NCBI GenBank assembly: GCA_013397435.1
Contig: VZRG01000353.1
Span: forward strand, 248,001-312,000
Direction of reading: 5' to 3'
DNA: 64,000 nt
Source: Erythrocercus mccallii
Taxonomy: Eukaryota > Chordata > Aves > Passeriformes > Dicruridae
The notes under the pieces: generated by a model
The model's input: only the letters and a program-made list of their open reading frames with translations
Databases searched by the model: none
What the model was told of the DNA's origin: nothing
In this document: positions 46,998 to 59,307 of the stretch, piece after piece
Numbering within the stretch: position 1 is the stretch's first letter
Layout of the letters: each line of letters begins with the position of its first letter
Made by a program: the position numbers and the translations under genes

Positions 46998-47243
46998 GCT
47001 GTTGCTTTGTTCTGAAGATGTTGTTCAAGTTTTAATCAGTTCAAAGCAGTATTAGTTGCCTCTGCATTGAATGGTTGGGTTTTGTTCTTCAGAAATCCAG
47101 GAATAGGGTTCTGTACTGGGGCTGTTGGTTTGTTCTGAAGATCTTGTTCAAGTTTTAGTCAGTTCAAGGCAGTATTAATTGGCTCTGCATCAAATGGGGG
47201 GATTTTGTTCTTCAGAAATCCAGGAACGGGGTTCTTAGTGGGA
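46998..47243 (+). repeat. Tandem duplication, period 123 bp, two copies
   Basis: Copy 1 (about 46998-47120) and copy 2 (about 47121-47243) share GTTCTGAAGAT, TTGTTCAAGTTTTA, CAGTTCAA, GCAGTATTA and TTTTGTTCTTCAGAAATCCA in the same order and spacing. The copies differ at scattered sites, so the duplication is not brand new. It lies in the inferred 3' UTR. Confidence 0.9.
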
Positions 47244-50200
47244 CAGAGTGGGTTTTAGACTGGATTTCCTACTGATAGTAGAAGTGAAATGTGTCAGTGC
47301 AACTGATTTGATAACTCCTTTGGATCCCTCTCAGGGTGCCCTAAAAGCGTTTGCTCAGTGTTTGGCCATTGAAGACAGAAGGTTTGTGCCCACCAGAGTG
47401 AGAGGACAGCTGAGAAAATCTGGGAGGCTGCTTCTCCCAGCTCCTCCTCACTTCAGCCCAGTCCTGGTGCTGCATCTGTCAGCAGGAGACAGCCCCTGGG
47501 AGGATTCTGTCAGGAGAACTGGCACATGAGGACATTCCAAGGAAGGGAAGCAGAAAGGCTGTTTGCTAAACAGCACCCCAGCACTGATCCTTTACTCGTC
47601 AAATCCAGCTTCTGCTGCTGCTCTGATGTTCTTGGAGTTTCTGGTCTCTGGGATTTGTCAGAGACATTTAATGCCTTCTGGGACACACTGCAAAAATGTC
47701 ATTTTTTGTCTCCATCGGCCTTGTAACTGTAGATACTCCTATGGCAGCTAATTCTTCGTGGAGGCATGACTGGGGAGAAGACACACACAGACTCTGAGAG
47801 CAACCAGCTCTTGTGCCAGCCAGTCAGGGAATGGGTGAAACATTGAGCCAGGAACATGGGAATCTTCACTGGTTGTTCAGGGAAGTTAAATCACATTGAA
47901 AACTCAAACTATTAACAACAAAAGAGTTTTAATTTTATCTTGCGCCGCTCTTTTATTTCCACAGGTTTCTCTCTCCTCACTATTTGTTTTTCACTTTATT
48001 GTTCTTTAGTGTTGCCTCATTTATCACTTTGTGTCCTCTCAGAGAAGTTGATAACCTGCAATCTTTATGCTAAAATTGTCTTGAGTGGTAAATGCTTTAC
48101 TATTCTTTTTTAGTCTGCAGGTTGGGAAGATGTGTGGGATTGAGGTACTGTTGTGTGTTGTATTGATTGCTTTCCAGAAAAGCTGGAGCTAAACTTCTTG
48201 GGCCATTTCTTAGACAAGTGGAGAACGAGTGGTGTGGAGTTTTAACTGGACAATATGCTCAGATTGAACAGAGATCAGAAAGAACTAACTACTCTTGCCT
48301 GGACTTGGTTTCAATTCTGGAACATCAGTAAAGCTTTGGAGTAATGTACTTCAAAGGAGATGATGGAAATCCAATCTTGCTAGAGTAAAATACCACTTGA
48401 CTTTGCAATGCAGAAGTGTAAACCCCTGTAAGTTTGTGGGATTTTTTGTTCCAGACCTGACTGATTCTAAGAGCTGCTGCAGTTGCACAGATGCACTAAT
48501 GACAGTGGTGAAACCACATCTCCCCTCCCTGTTCTGAATTTGGCATCCAGGCCTGAAGTTTGTTGTGTTGTCAGCTGCAAAAGGCCACTGCTGTGAAGCG
48601 CTGAACTCATCATTATCCAAGGCCATTGCCAAGGGCTGGGGAGCAGCCCTGCTGTTGTTTCTGGGCTGTTGGATGCTGACCTTCAGCACACTGACACAGA
48701 CCACTTTGCTGCCACAGCAAGGCTCTGCAGGTGTTACTGGATTCTCTTCGAGCACAGGACCAAAGATGGGCATTTTTGGAACAAAAATTGGGAGCTGAAG
48801 AGTTTATGGTGCCTGCTCATCTTTATCTGCACTGGCTTCTTTGGAGCTTGCACTCAGGCTGAGCAGATCCATGGGCAGGTCCCTCCTCCCTTCACAACCC
48901 TCACCTTGACAGAGTCACCCAATTCCCACTTTTCAGGCCCAAAGCATTCATCTCTGAAATTGGATTAAATCATTAACTTAAGGAACATTCATGATTCCCT
49001 CATTGGTTGTCCTGCCTTCCTCCTGCTGTCGTGGATTCTCTTCAAGAAAAGTGATCTTTGGTTTCAGGGCTTTTCTTCCTTTTTCAGCTCACAAACACAG
49101 CTGCCAGGATGACAAAACCCTGGCTTTTCCTACCTCTCAGAGGCATGAAGGCTTCTCACCTCTGAGGAGGATTTCAGGGTTTCCAGCTCTTTCGTGTTAT
49201 CCATATTCCATAACCCTTGATAGTTTGGTCCTGCAGGGTGCAGAAACCTCCTAAAAATGCCGTGTGCCCTCAGAAAATACCAAAATCCAGGCACACCCTG
49301 TCCTTAGTGAAGTATCCAGTAGATGCATGTCCTAACTGAGAATGGCCTGACCCACCCTGACAGAGATCTTTGGATACTTGTGGGATTTAAAAAGTTTCTC
49401 AGTGGGACACCTAAAGTCCTTTATTTTACTCTGGGCAAACAGCTAATTTGCCTTAAACTGGAAAGTCATCATTCCTTGGCTTTAACTTTCAGCCTGTTGT
49501 AGTCCCAGTTGTGTGGTGTCCCCGTCTCAGCCTTTTGAAGGCAAACCAGGCAATGCTGGGCTGCCATAATCAACATTCAGTCACCTTCAAGCCTGCCTTG
49601 GTCTTTTCAGGGCACAGAATCGAATTTGGCAGAGCTGCTGCGCCACCTGAGTGTTTCAGAAGCTCCGTACAATCAGGGCACTTCAAATACTTTGTGCTTT
49701 TCTGGTGCAGTGCATCTGGAAAATGATGAACTCGGAGTGTTCCTCTCGTTTCCAAATTCAAGTGCCAAAGGAGAACAACATGCTGCAACTGAACACCATT
49801 AAAACCAGCTTTATTATGCGTGGATAAATACAGTCCCAAGGGCTCCATTTTGGTGCTAGGATATGTCACGCTTTATTTTCCATTGCTTGGGATTGCAAAG
49901 CTGATTCCTTACTCCAGGAAATATTTTCTGTAATCTGCAACATCTTGAACATGAGGATTTTTTTTTTCTTGTGACTGTACACTTTTTAACTTGGATACAT
50001 TCAACAAATATTCCTTCACCCACAATCCTTGGTGTTTTGGAGATGTTTTATACAGTATATTTATGTAAAAATGCTTTCAAAATGTGGATGCATGTATATT
50101 TTCCCCTCAGTAATATTCTTCATCACATCAGCTGACGCAGAACTAAAGGAATCTGTTAACTCAGGATTTGATAACTGAGGTTAGTGAGAGGGCCCTCATA

Positions 50201-50374
50201 GATGTGTGGGCTATAGGACCAATTCTTCACCAATTTCTCTCACATTGAAGTCAAAGCCTGCACGTAATTAACAGAAAATTTAAATGCCTCTTTCTCCTAG
50301 CAGGCAGAAATGCAGCTGCTGTCTGCCAGACTTCACAAGAGGGGGTTTGTGTCCTTAGGTGCTCATGAACTCCC

Positions 50375-50380
50375 AATAAA
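50375..50380 (+). promoter_or_regulatory. Candidate internal poly(A) signal AATAAA
   Basis: AATAAA within the 3' UTR, followed by a T-rich stretch containing short GT runs. It could give a shorter transcript; motif only. Confidence 0.3.
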
Positions 50381-51714
50381 GGAACAGAAGCCTTTAATGG
50401 TCTCATTTATTCTTTGGTACAATACTTCAGCAAGAAGTGTAAATGGTGTTAATGGCTGCATATAGAATATGAGCCAGTCATCAAAGTTGAGAATTTTATA
50501 GCCCAGCAGTGCTTTAAATGTCAGCTGTCCTGCAGAAAAAGAGTGATTTTGCAGTGATTTGGTGCCATGCATGGGAATTCTCTTGCAGGAGGCACATGAA
50601 CTGCACAAGCCTGGGTCATAGTTACAAATACTCGTGGCCTTTTTTTTTTTTACTCTATCGTGTTAATTTTTGCAGTGAAAAAGGTAAGTCTTGACCACTG
50701 CTGAGGATGTGGGAGAGGGGAGAGAGGGCTTCAGGAGGAGAGAGCCTGGAGTTCTGGGCTTGAGTTGTCTTTGTGGAGAGGGACCTCTCAGAACAGAAGC
50801 ACAGCTGTGAGCATCATTTCTGAAAGCTTTTCTTTTTTACAGCAGAGATGGTTTTTGAGTCCCACCGGGGCCAGGTGAGAGGAGGGAAAGAAGCTGGCAG
50901 TAGACTCAGCCACAATGCAGAAAGGCTCTAATTTTGTTTTCCCAGTGGAGATGGAGAAATCTGGCTCACAGATGTCTCTAGGCTTCATGGCTGGATAGGA
51001 GGGAGGATCAGTCTTTCCTCATTGTACCTGACTCCTCTGTGTTTTTTGGGGTTTGGGGGCTGAAGACTCTCTTCTTGCACCTTCCACAGCTTTATAGGAA
51101 ATACCAGGCTAAAACTTGAGCTCTCTCCCACAGGAAAAGGTGACATTGCCCTGAGTTCAGGTTGTGGATGTACAAAATATTCTGCTCTGTGTTGTCATGT
51201 GACAGGATGAAAATGCTCATTCCCAGGGCACCCCACTTGCTTCTTGTTGCTCCAGCTTTACTGGAGATTATGGACATGTAATTGTCTGTAATTTATAGAT
51301 TGTAAATGGTGTGCATTCCATTTCCCAATCCCTGTTCTGCCAAACCTGGTCAGGATGTGCCAAGTTGTTCCAGCAGCCTCCACCTTCAGGGATCTGCTCT
51401 CCAGACTCACCTGGGGAATGGTGCCATCACACTTCCACATGCACAGGCAGGGGTGTCCTCTGTGCTCTAAGGGAGGTGAAAGTCCCAAATGCAGCCTTGG
51501 AGGGGAGTTGAGTCTTTTCATGTGCCTTGTATAAGACAAGGCAAGCACTTCAACCCTCCTGTCTCTCATGGAACAGCAGGAACTGGCTCCACAACCAGCA
51601 GTTACACTCCATTCGTGGTGGTGCATGTTGGAAAACTTTGAATTGTTTTGTATTCCAGTTTGTACTGAAGGTTTTGACTCAAAGTTTGTGTACATAATAT
51701 CTTTGTTGTGTTGA

Positions 51715-51784
51715 TACATATGTGTGTATATATATATGTATATATATGTGCGTGTATATGTATGTGTATATATATATACATATA
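51715..51784 (+). repeat. TG/TA microsatellite in 3' UTR
   Basis: Alternating TG and TA dinucleotides over about 70 bp. It creates long spurious open frames on the minus strand and contains three TGTATATA motifs. Confidence 0.9.
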
Positions 51785-51972
51785 AATCAATGCTGGTGTT
51801 TTTACTTTTTAAACTTCCCAGGGCGAAGGGCATGTTGTCAGTTTGCTGTAAGATTCTATTCTGTATATATGTTTCCATGTAAATAAGTGAAAATCTATAT
51901 TCAGAGTTATATTTTAATTTTTATTCAGAACGAAATCCCTTTCTACTTGAAACAGTTGTAAGCCACGTTGTT

Positions 51973-51978
51973 AATAAA
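51973..51978 (+). promoter_or_regulatory. SFMBT2: Probable main poly(A) signal AATAAA of SFMBT2
   Basis: AATAAA in an AT-rich context, followed about 30-60 bp later by a T-rich and GT-rich region (TTTTTCTTTTGTTTG, then TTTTTTTGTGTTTTGATG). This is the expected arrangement of signal, cleavage site and downstream element. CR1 repeats resume beyond this point. Confidence 0.65.
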
Positions 51979-53974
51979 GTAACAATAAGTCACATATCTC
52001 TCCAGGGTAGTTTTTCTTTTGTTTGACAGGATAGGGGTTTTTTTGTGTTTTGATGTATCTTTGTGTCCAAGCCACCTAGATCAGTTTTGCCTTGACTGAG
52101 CCCCCAGACTTCCAGAGGTACAACATGACGTCCCTGGCTCAGCCCTCCTTAGATACCAAGCTGAATAGTTGGAGTTTATGCATCCTGAAGTTCTTCCCAG
52201 AAGCAGGACATGAAGCAGGAAAGGTGTGGGTGGTGAGGAGACACAACAGCATCCAAGGACATTTTAAGGAAGTGATGGGAGTAGGGTGAAAGACAGGAAT
52301 GAAAATAATTCAAGAGCAACAGGCAAAGGAGGGTGTAGTGACAGAGGAGCTGATGGTGGCAGAACCAGAGTTAAAGCAGGGCTGCAGCACACGGAGTTGG
52401 GAGACAGAAAAGAAAACTTGCCGAGGTGCACAGCAGCCAGTGAAGATGGGAGAAGCCATTCTGCAGTGGGGAAAAACAGTTCCAAATTAGTTCCAAAGGA
52501 TGGGCTTTATACATAGATGCTTTGCCAGACAGAATCTTATGTGCGTGTTACGTGTCTCGTGACATTTTCCCTGCACTTACAGGCTGTGCTGAGCTTAAAT
52601 TCCAGCTTCGCAAGTCCTGTCCCCTTTCAGACCTCTTGATGGCATCCTGAGTCCTGCTCTAAAAGGTCTCTGTTGGGCTAGCTTGGTTATCAAGCATTTG
52701 CCACCTCACCACCAAGCATTTGTCTCCTCACGCCTCCCTTCTGCCTCAGTGAAAGAGGTTGGCGCACACCCTGACAGCATCCATTGATCTGTGCATGGCA
52801 GAAAGTGAACATAGAGTCCACAGAACTGGCTAACAAGTGTTTGGGTGACTTTCTGGTTTTGCTTCATTAATCCTATTTAGATGCCTCTTGTGGATACAGC
52901 AAAAAGGGAGAAACAAAATTCCTCCCTCTGTGTTCCACCGTTTCTCCAATTTCATCAAGACCGGTTGTTTTCTATCAGGCAAAAACACAACCGTGTGCAA
53001 GCAAATGGGGGTAGAGTGACTTAAAAAAGAACCAAACCATTGAAAAATTGTTATTTCACGATGTCAGCAAGTCTTGGGATGATGATCCTGTGGTCTGACT
53101 CCTTACGACACTGTACTAAGGCCCAGGCTTTGGGAGGGACACAAGTGCAGGTGGTCAGTGAAGTGACCTGTCCAGACAGCCTTGAGAATAAAGCATCAGA
53201 TCAGTGGATGCTGCTGAGTGTTGACAAACAGCCTGCTGGACCACAGAAGAGATCACCGAAAGGCGAAGCAGAGAATGGGAAGGGTTTATCAAAGAAAATA
53301 ATTCTGAGGTGAATTTGATGGTGACAAAACGAAAAGAGCAAAAGCTTGAATGGTTTATGATATTCTTCAGGATCCAGAGGACAAAATAAATCCATGTATC
53401 TCCCCATAGCTCATTACATAGTCATTTAAAAGTAATGCAAAGGTCAGACACTGGTTTTTGAATTTCTGCTCCAACTCAGGCAAGACCCAGAGCTCTGCAA
53501 AAAGCTAATTTTTGGAGAATATGAAGTGATTTTACTAAAACCCTGGCAAGATACTCCAACTGAGTTCCTCAAAATTAATGACCTACACATGAAATATGTT
53601 TGCCATATATCATTTTCTCAGGGGAAAAAAACCTACCAGCCAGTCTTGCTTCTGGTATCACAGGGCAAGATTTTGAAGGCAAGTCCATTTTTAGCATTTT
53701 TCATGTGCAATTAATTTGTGAAAGATGTCTAGATCCTTGATCTGATCTGTTGACACAATCAAGCACTCATGGAAGTGGAAGTATGAACACCAACATGTAG
53801 TCAACCATCCCGTTAAAAAACACCTACAAAACAAAAGTTGTATTTTCAGGTCTCTGAGGAAACACCGTCTTTCTTTCCTGCATACAGAGCGAACAAAACA
53901 AGCAGGTAGTTATATTTGACTCCCAAGGTTTCTAGACAGACTTTCAAGGCAAATAATTATTGTTTTTAATAACC

Positions 53975-54005
53975 ATGTTGTTGTTGTTGTTACTGCTGCT
54001 GTTGA
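53975..54005. repeat. Short GTT/GCT trinucleotide run
   Basis: GTTGTTGTTGTTGTT followed by ACTGCTGCTGTTG; a short imperfect microsatellite. Confidence 0.7.
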
Positions 54006-54609
54006 GAGCAGTTTTATTGCTTTTTTAATTTCAAAATTCATGCCTTTCTGTGAAATTTAATGATTCTCCAAGTCCCTCTACTGCTACAATATTTACTTAA
54101 GACTGATACACCTCTTGCTGTAGTGTCTGTACTCAATTACTGTAAGCTGATTTTATAACTACATCTCAGCCGAAGTTGTAATTATGCTGTCTTCTCTAAT
54201 ATGTCATAAAATGATAAAACCAGAGAAAAAATAGTGCTGGAGGACACCTTGAGGTGTCAGGTTGACTGTTTCCCCTCTGCAAGGCAGGACCAATTAGACA
54301 AATCCTGTTCCTGTTTGGCATTTGTTTAACCTGACCTTCAGATGAGTGTCAAAATAAGACTTCCAGCAACAAGCCTTTCTCCAGCACTTCCACAGCATGT
54401 AAAACAAAAAAGTGATGGCATTTGGATGATGAAACGTGATATTCCCAGGCAAAACCACAATGATGTTGCCATGGAAGGGCCATTTCATTTTGAGGAGCTT
54501 GGTCTGACTGCTGATTAATGTAGCAATTAATAAAAGTAAAAGCAGAAAATTCATTGTTAAGATGGATTCGATTTCAAGGGAGCACCTGTGGTTACCATTT
54601 CTGTCCTGA

Positions 54610-54808
54610 GGTGGGGAGGCAGAGCTCGTCATGGAGGTGACAGCAGAGGAGGGGAACGGACCTGGGAAGGATCTGGAGCCTCAGGAGGGGCTGAGGGAGC
54701 TGGGAAAGGGGCTCAGCCTGGAGCAAAGGAGGCTCAGGGGGGACCTTGTGGCTCTGCACAACTCCCTGACAGGAGGGGACAGCCAGGGGGGGTCGGACTC
54801 TGCTCCCA
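54610..54808 (+). mobile_element. CR1 LINE fragment interrupted by assembly gap
   Basis: GC-rich CR1 part (GGGAAAGGGGCTCAGCCTGG, AGGGGGGACCTTGTGGCTCT, GCACAACTCCCTGACAGGAG) in sense orientation. It matches the reverse complement of the 13300-13583 region of the other copy. The sequence runs into the N block, so its 3' end is unknown. Confidence 0.88.
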
Positions 54809-55063
54809 NNNNNNNNNNNNNNNNNNNNNNNNNNNNNNNNNNNNNNNNNNNNNNNNNNNNNNNNNNNNNNNNNNNNNNNNNNNNNNNNNNNNNNNNNNNN
54901 NNNNNNNNNNNNNNNNNNNNNNNNNNNNNNNNNNNNNNNNNNNNNNNNNNNNNNNNNNNNNNNNNNNNNNNNNNNNNNNNNNNNNNNNNNNNNNNNNNNN
55001 NNNNNNNNNNNNNNNNNNNNNNNNNNNNNNNNNNNNNNNNNNNNNNNNNNNNNNNNNNNNNNN
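54809..55063. other. Assembly gap (255 N)
   Basis: Unresolved bases between a CR1 fragment and a GGAAA microsatellite; open frames crossing it are artefacts. Confidence 0.99.
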
Positions 55064-55180
55064 AAAGGAAAGGAAAGGAAAGGAAAGGAAAGGAAAGGAA
55101 AGGAAAGGAAAGGAAAGGAAAGGAAAGGAAAGGAAAGGAAAGGAAAGGAAAGGAAAGGGAAAGGGAAAGGGGAAAAAGGA
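55064..55180. repeat. (GGAAA)n pentanucleotide microsatellite
   Basis: About 20 uninterrupted AAAGG/GGAAA units, then a few imperfect ones (GGGAAA, GGGGAAAAA). The left end is lost in the gap, so the true length is unknown. It probably caused the gap. Confidence 0.97.
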
Positions 55181-57171
55181 AATCTGTTGGACATGTAGAA
55201 GGAGGAGCCCGTGTCCATAAACCTCCCTCCCACACGTGCAGGGGACCCAGGAGATATTCCCTGCCAAGGCAATCAGCAGCCTCCTGTGATGACACCCAGC
55301 AAAAGGCAGGGACCTGTTTAGGGGAAGAAAGTGTTATTATCACTTTCATGGACTTGTCACTGAGACCTGGGGACCTTGCTGGAATCAGGGACCATGTTCC
55401 CACTGTTTTAAGGTGAGATCACACTTGTCTGTAGGGAAGAGTGTGCTGGGAGAGATCACATCAAAATGCAAACATTCCTCTGAAATTCACTGCTGTTCAT
55501 AGCTGGAAGGATCTTGAACATCCAAACTGTGAATCTTCAGGCTTGCACAGGAAAACTGCAAGCTCTGCTGAGCTCCTGGATGTATGATTGACCTTAATTG
55601 CATTTTCCCAGTGCAGTTTCCTATTCAGAGCCTCCACAGCAGGACTTTCCCTGGCCAAGGAGGGATTGAGCACAGTGGGTCCCCAGCCACAACCACCCAG
55701 TGCCCTGCTCCTGAGTGCCAGGCTTTGACACCTTGTTTTTGTGCTCTGTCATGATACAGTAGAGAGAAGCACAAAAGGAGAGAAGGACAGGAACCTGGGC
55801 CATCTGAGGACTTGTCTGCCTCCAAGGCTCTACTTGACCCTGGATTGAAATCCTGAAATATCTCATTGAGGAAAAAAACCCTCATTTTCTTCTGTGCTTG
55901 CTCAGTATCTACAGCTTGATGCTTTGGAGCTTGACTTCATTTTTAGCCTCTAATATTACCAGAGATAAACACATTAATGAGAATATCTTCAACCAGGAAC
56001 TTGAAATAAATTCATACATCCTTTTTCAGTGGGGAGGTCCTACTGTCTTCACGTATCACATGAACCACTGAGGCAGGCCAGGATGATCCTGCACATCATG
56101 CAGTGTTGCAGTGAAAAACCAGGAATTGTTTCCTCCTGCTCCCTGATCCAGGGTCTCTAGCACACTTAAGTCAGTATAAACTTAAAGTCAACATATAACC
56201 TTCCCTCTCCTTCCAAGTGCTTCACAGTGTCCCTAAGAGGGTGGCTGAGTGGTGTCTTGGTTGATGGCATTTATAATGAAATTGAATTTTTATGGGAGTA
56301 CACTGCATTTGTGTGGGGGATGGCAGGGTAGAAAAGAACCAGTCCAAGCCCAAATATTTGTTAAGAATGAGATGGTGGAGGAAAAGATTGTGTCTACAGG
56401 TCTCAAAGAAGGTTCTCTCTCTTACTTCTCTTCTGGGAATGAAGTTGTTATTTGAGGTTGATGCTGGGGGCCTTTTACTTTACTCTTTATTTTTTTTTTT
56501 TCCCAATTTAATTCCTTTAATAAGAAGCAGCTTTTCTGTTTTCATTTACAGTTGTTAAGCTGTGGCATCAATGTGCCTGGATGTGTCTCTGTGTGTGAGT
56601 CTCCAGTCCATTGTGAAACACAAACCAGAATATCAAGTCTTTGCATTGCCTTAGATCGTGGTTTTTATCTGATATTGAATTAAGTAAAGGGCTTAATGTT
56701 CAAAGTGCTGTTTGGGGAGTTACTTGCACAAATTCTGTTATTGCTGTTAATGGGATTTGTGCAGATTGCTTTGAAGATGAGTTCCTTCATGTAGAATAGA
56801 AAAAGACATTCCCAATTATAACTTATTTCAGACAAATCTATCTCTCATTTTTTACTGATAGGGCATTAGAGACATGAAACAAAAAAGCATTAGATGAATT
56901 TTTTATTAGTATTATTGACAGGCATGTGAGGACAGGTTTGGTTCAGATAATTGAGTGGATATTTGGGTAATTTTTAGAAGTGGGCAGAAGGAGACTTTAA
57001 ATTTTGGAATTTCAGAAAAACTACAAAGCCGGAAGAAATGGTAGTAAGACATTTCCTAGACACCACCTTACAGTGCAGGGTAAATACTGGTGGAAATCTT
57101 AATTTAGAGAGCAGACATCTCAGCCTGCAGCTCAGTAGTGCCTCTTAGGTATTTCACCAAGTGATGACACC

Positions 57172-57249
57172 TGTGGAAAGTGTCCCTGCCCAGGAGGTTT
57201 GGAACAGGTTTAAGGTTCCTTCCAAGCCAAACCATTCTGTGATTCTGTC
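57172..57249 (+). mobile_element. CR1 3' end
   Basis: AAAGTGTCCCTGCCCAGGAG, then GTTCCTTCCAAGCCAAACCA and TTCTGTGATTCTGT, the sense CR1 tail. Confidence 0.85.
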
Positions 57250-59307
57250 ACCACCCTGGTTTTAAGATGTGGCCAGGAGCAGAAAAGAGCAGGCAAACCT
57301 GGCTGATGGGACTGTAGAGAAAAAGGTTTGAAGGTACAACATTGTGCATTTTCTGGAGAAATCTCACCCCTCTTACTCCAGAGAGGAGTCAGAACAGGTT
57401 TGTCTTGTACGAGCTGAGAACAGGGAGTTCTTGGCTGATCAGGACACCTGAGGGCTGAGGGTTGCAGCCACTAATGCAGAGCAGGGCAATAATATTTTAA
57501 GTATTAATTTTCATGTGCCTAGGCAGAGAGTTTCTCACTTGACTCCAGCCAAGGCTGGAGACTCTGATATCCCAGGGCATCCAAAACATGAATGGGATGG
57601 CAAAGCCAAGGAAATGTCACACCCCGTTAGAGCAGCAGAAGTGGCATTTTGAGGTCTCTCAGGTAGGGGTAAACACTTATTTTGTGTCAACTCATTCACG
57701 TCCCACTTGGATTTCTGCCTCTGCAGCTTCCCTGGCTGCACCAGGTGCATTCACAGACACTGAAATACTTCCAGACATGGAGACCTCCCTTATCCTTTCT
57801 GGGAGAACCAAGATCCACACTCCCTTTGTTGTTTCGGTCTCTGAAGGGATGATAACCACCCTGGTCCAGGCAGCTCCTCTAAGATGGATGAGCAGTTTAA
57901 TGCTGCTTTTCTCACTGCTGAGCTTGCAGTGAAGATTTGTGGGCTGCTTCCTCCTCAGATCCTTGCAACCCCTATCTTTTATCCTCTGATCTGGATAACA
58001 AATCTGACAGAAGTTGTATAAATTACAGTCTTTGGAGTATTAATGGCCTGTTTCTAAATGATTAATTACAGGGGATCTCTTGCATTCACAGATCAGTATT
58101 AGTGAGTCACGCAGTATTATTCCACAATATCTCTTCTTCAGCCAGCCTGTCCTGGGTGGAAACAGGTTGGTAGGTTCTGAGCAGAGAGGTGTGAAGAAGT
58201 TACGGGAGGAGGAGGAGTAGTTAGTATGGACTTCTGTGCTTCATCTACTTGTCATAGCTACCTAAATATATGTTTGTGGCCCAAAGTAAACGAGGAATTT
58301 AATGCTCTCAAGCCACAAGCCAAGGTTACTCTGTGGCTTTAGAGGGAGCAATTCCTGCTTCACCGAGTGGTCCCATCCTCTCCCTGTGTTCCTCCTCCTT
58401 TCTCTCCTCATGCTCACATCAATATTTTGGGAGTTGGGAAATTGATCTGGTTAAAGATTAACCCAGATTGGAAAGCTCTCAGCTGGCTCATTTTCCCAAT
58501 CTATCTACCTGGATGTACAAGGTTTTCAATCAATTTTGGTCTGGGGAGGAAGAACTTGGGAGGGAAAGAAGGAAATCATCATCTTTTTCAGCTGCACATG
58601 GATTTACACTGGAATGAGGAACAGGAGTTGTTAAAGTCCTAAGGACCAGGGCAGACATTTCTTCACACCACATGCAGAGCGGGAGAGTTGTGTCTTACAC
58701 AGCTCAGTTATCCACACTTTTCAGTTAGATGGAAACTTGGCTCACTATATTTTTGCTTCATTAAAAAAAATATTTTTTTGATTTCGAAGTGAGATTTCCC
58801 TCTTCCTCTCCCAAAAACCTGAAAAGGGAGTACTCAGCTGTATCTTCAGGCACTTCTAAAAAACCTGTCCCTAAGGAAGCAACTATTTACCACAAGCCAA
58901 AAGAGGTACTTTGCTAAATAAAATGATTCCCTGATAATGCAATTCCCAAGGCGGAGAGGGACAAAAACAAGGACAGCATAAGAGACTTTGTCTCCCTTTT
59001 CCAGCAGGAAGCAAGTTGAAGGAATAATTGTTAATTGCTGTTAATTGTTAATTGCTGCCTGCCCATCTGCAAAGTTTCCATTAGGAACTAATGAAACCTT
59101 GAAAGAGCTTGGATGGGTGTATTGTTGTCTGGCTCCACAACTTTCTTCCTGCATGGCAGGAACATGGTGAGTTTTCCACTGAGCTTTGTTTAGAAGGATG
59201 CTCAGAGCTTCTGACCTTGCCATGTGTTTTCAGCCATGCCAGAGGAGTACATCACTGGGAAGAGTTCAATTTATTCCACAATATGATGAGTATTTTGCTG
59301 TTATTTT

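Larger units (their letters stand above)
1..51995 (+). other. SFMBT2: SFMBT2 transcription unit, 3' portion
   Basis: The first visible exon begins in phase 0 with an acceptor, so transcription enters from beyond the left edge and positions 1-9799 are intron. The unit runs through 14 coding exons to the stop codon at 45781-45783, then a long 3' UTR. The likely end is the AATAAA at 51973-51978, with cleavage about 15-25 nt later. Both exon content and 3' UTR length are what I would expect for SFMBT2. The 3' end is inferred from motifs only. Confidence 0.8.
45784..51995 (+). other. SFMBT2: SFMBT2 3' UTR (inferred, about 6.2 kb)
   Basis: No further coding sequence follows the stop codon. The stretch has no typical CR1 copy, unlike the introns and the downstream DNA, which fits a constrained transcribed UTR. 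It contains a tandem duplication (46998-47243), possible internal poly(A) signals (ATTAAA at 49798-49803, AATAAA at 50375-50380), a TG/TA microsatellite (51715-51784) and several UGUANAUA motifs near its end. The extent rests on motifs, not transcripts. Confidence 0.6.

Noticed and set aside
51258..51878. 206-residue open frame on the minus strand
   Set aside because: Much of it is translation of the TG/TA microsatellite (IYIYIYTH repeats) within the SFMBT2 3' UTR. No protein family resemblance.
53040..53312. 90-residue open frame downstream of SFMBT2
   Set aside because: No domain, no upstream promoter-like or splice context, and composition typical of random open frames.
54588..55416. Several open frames of 177-261 residues on both strands
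   Set aside because: They cross the N gap and the GGAAA array and include CR1; artefacts.
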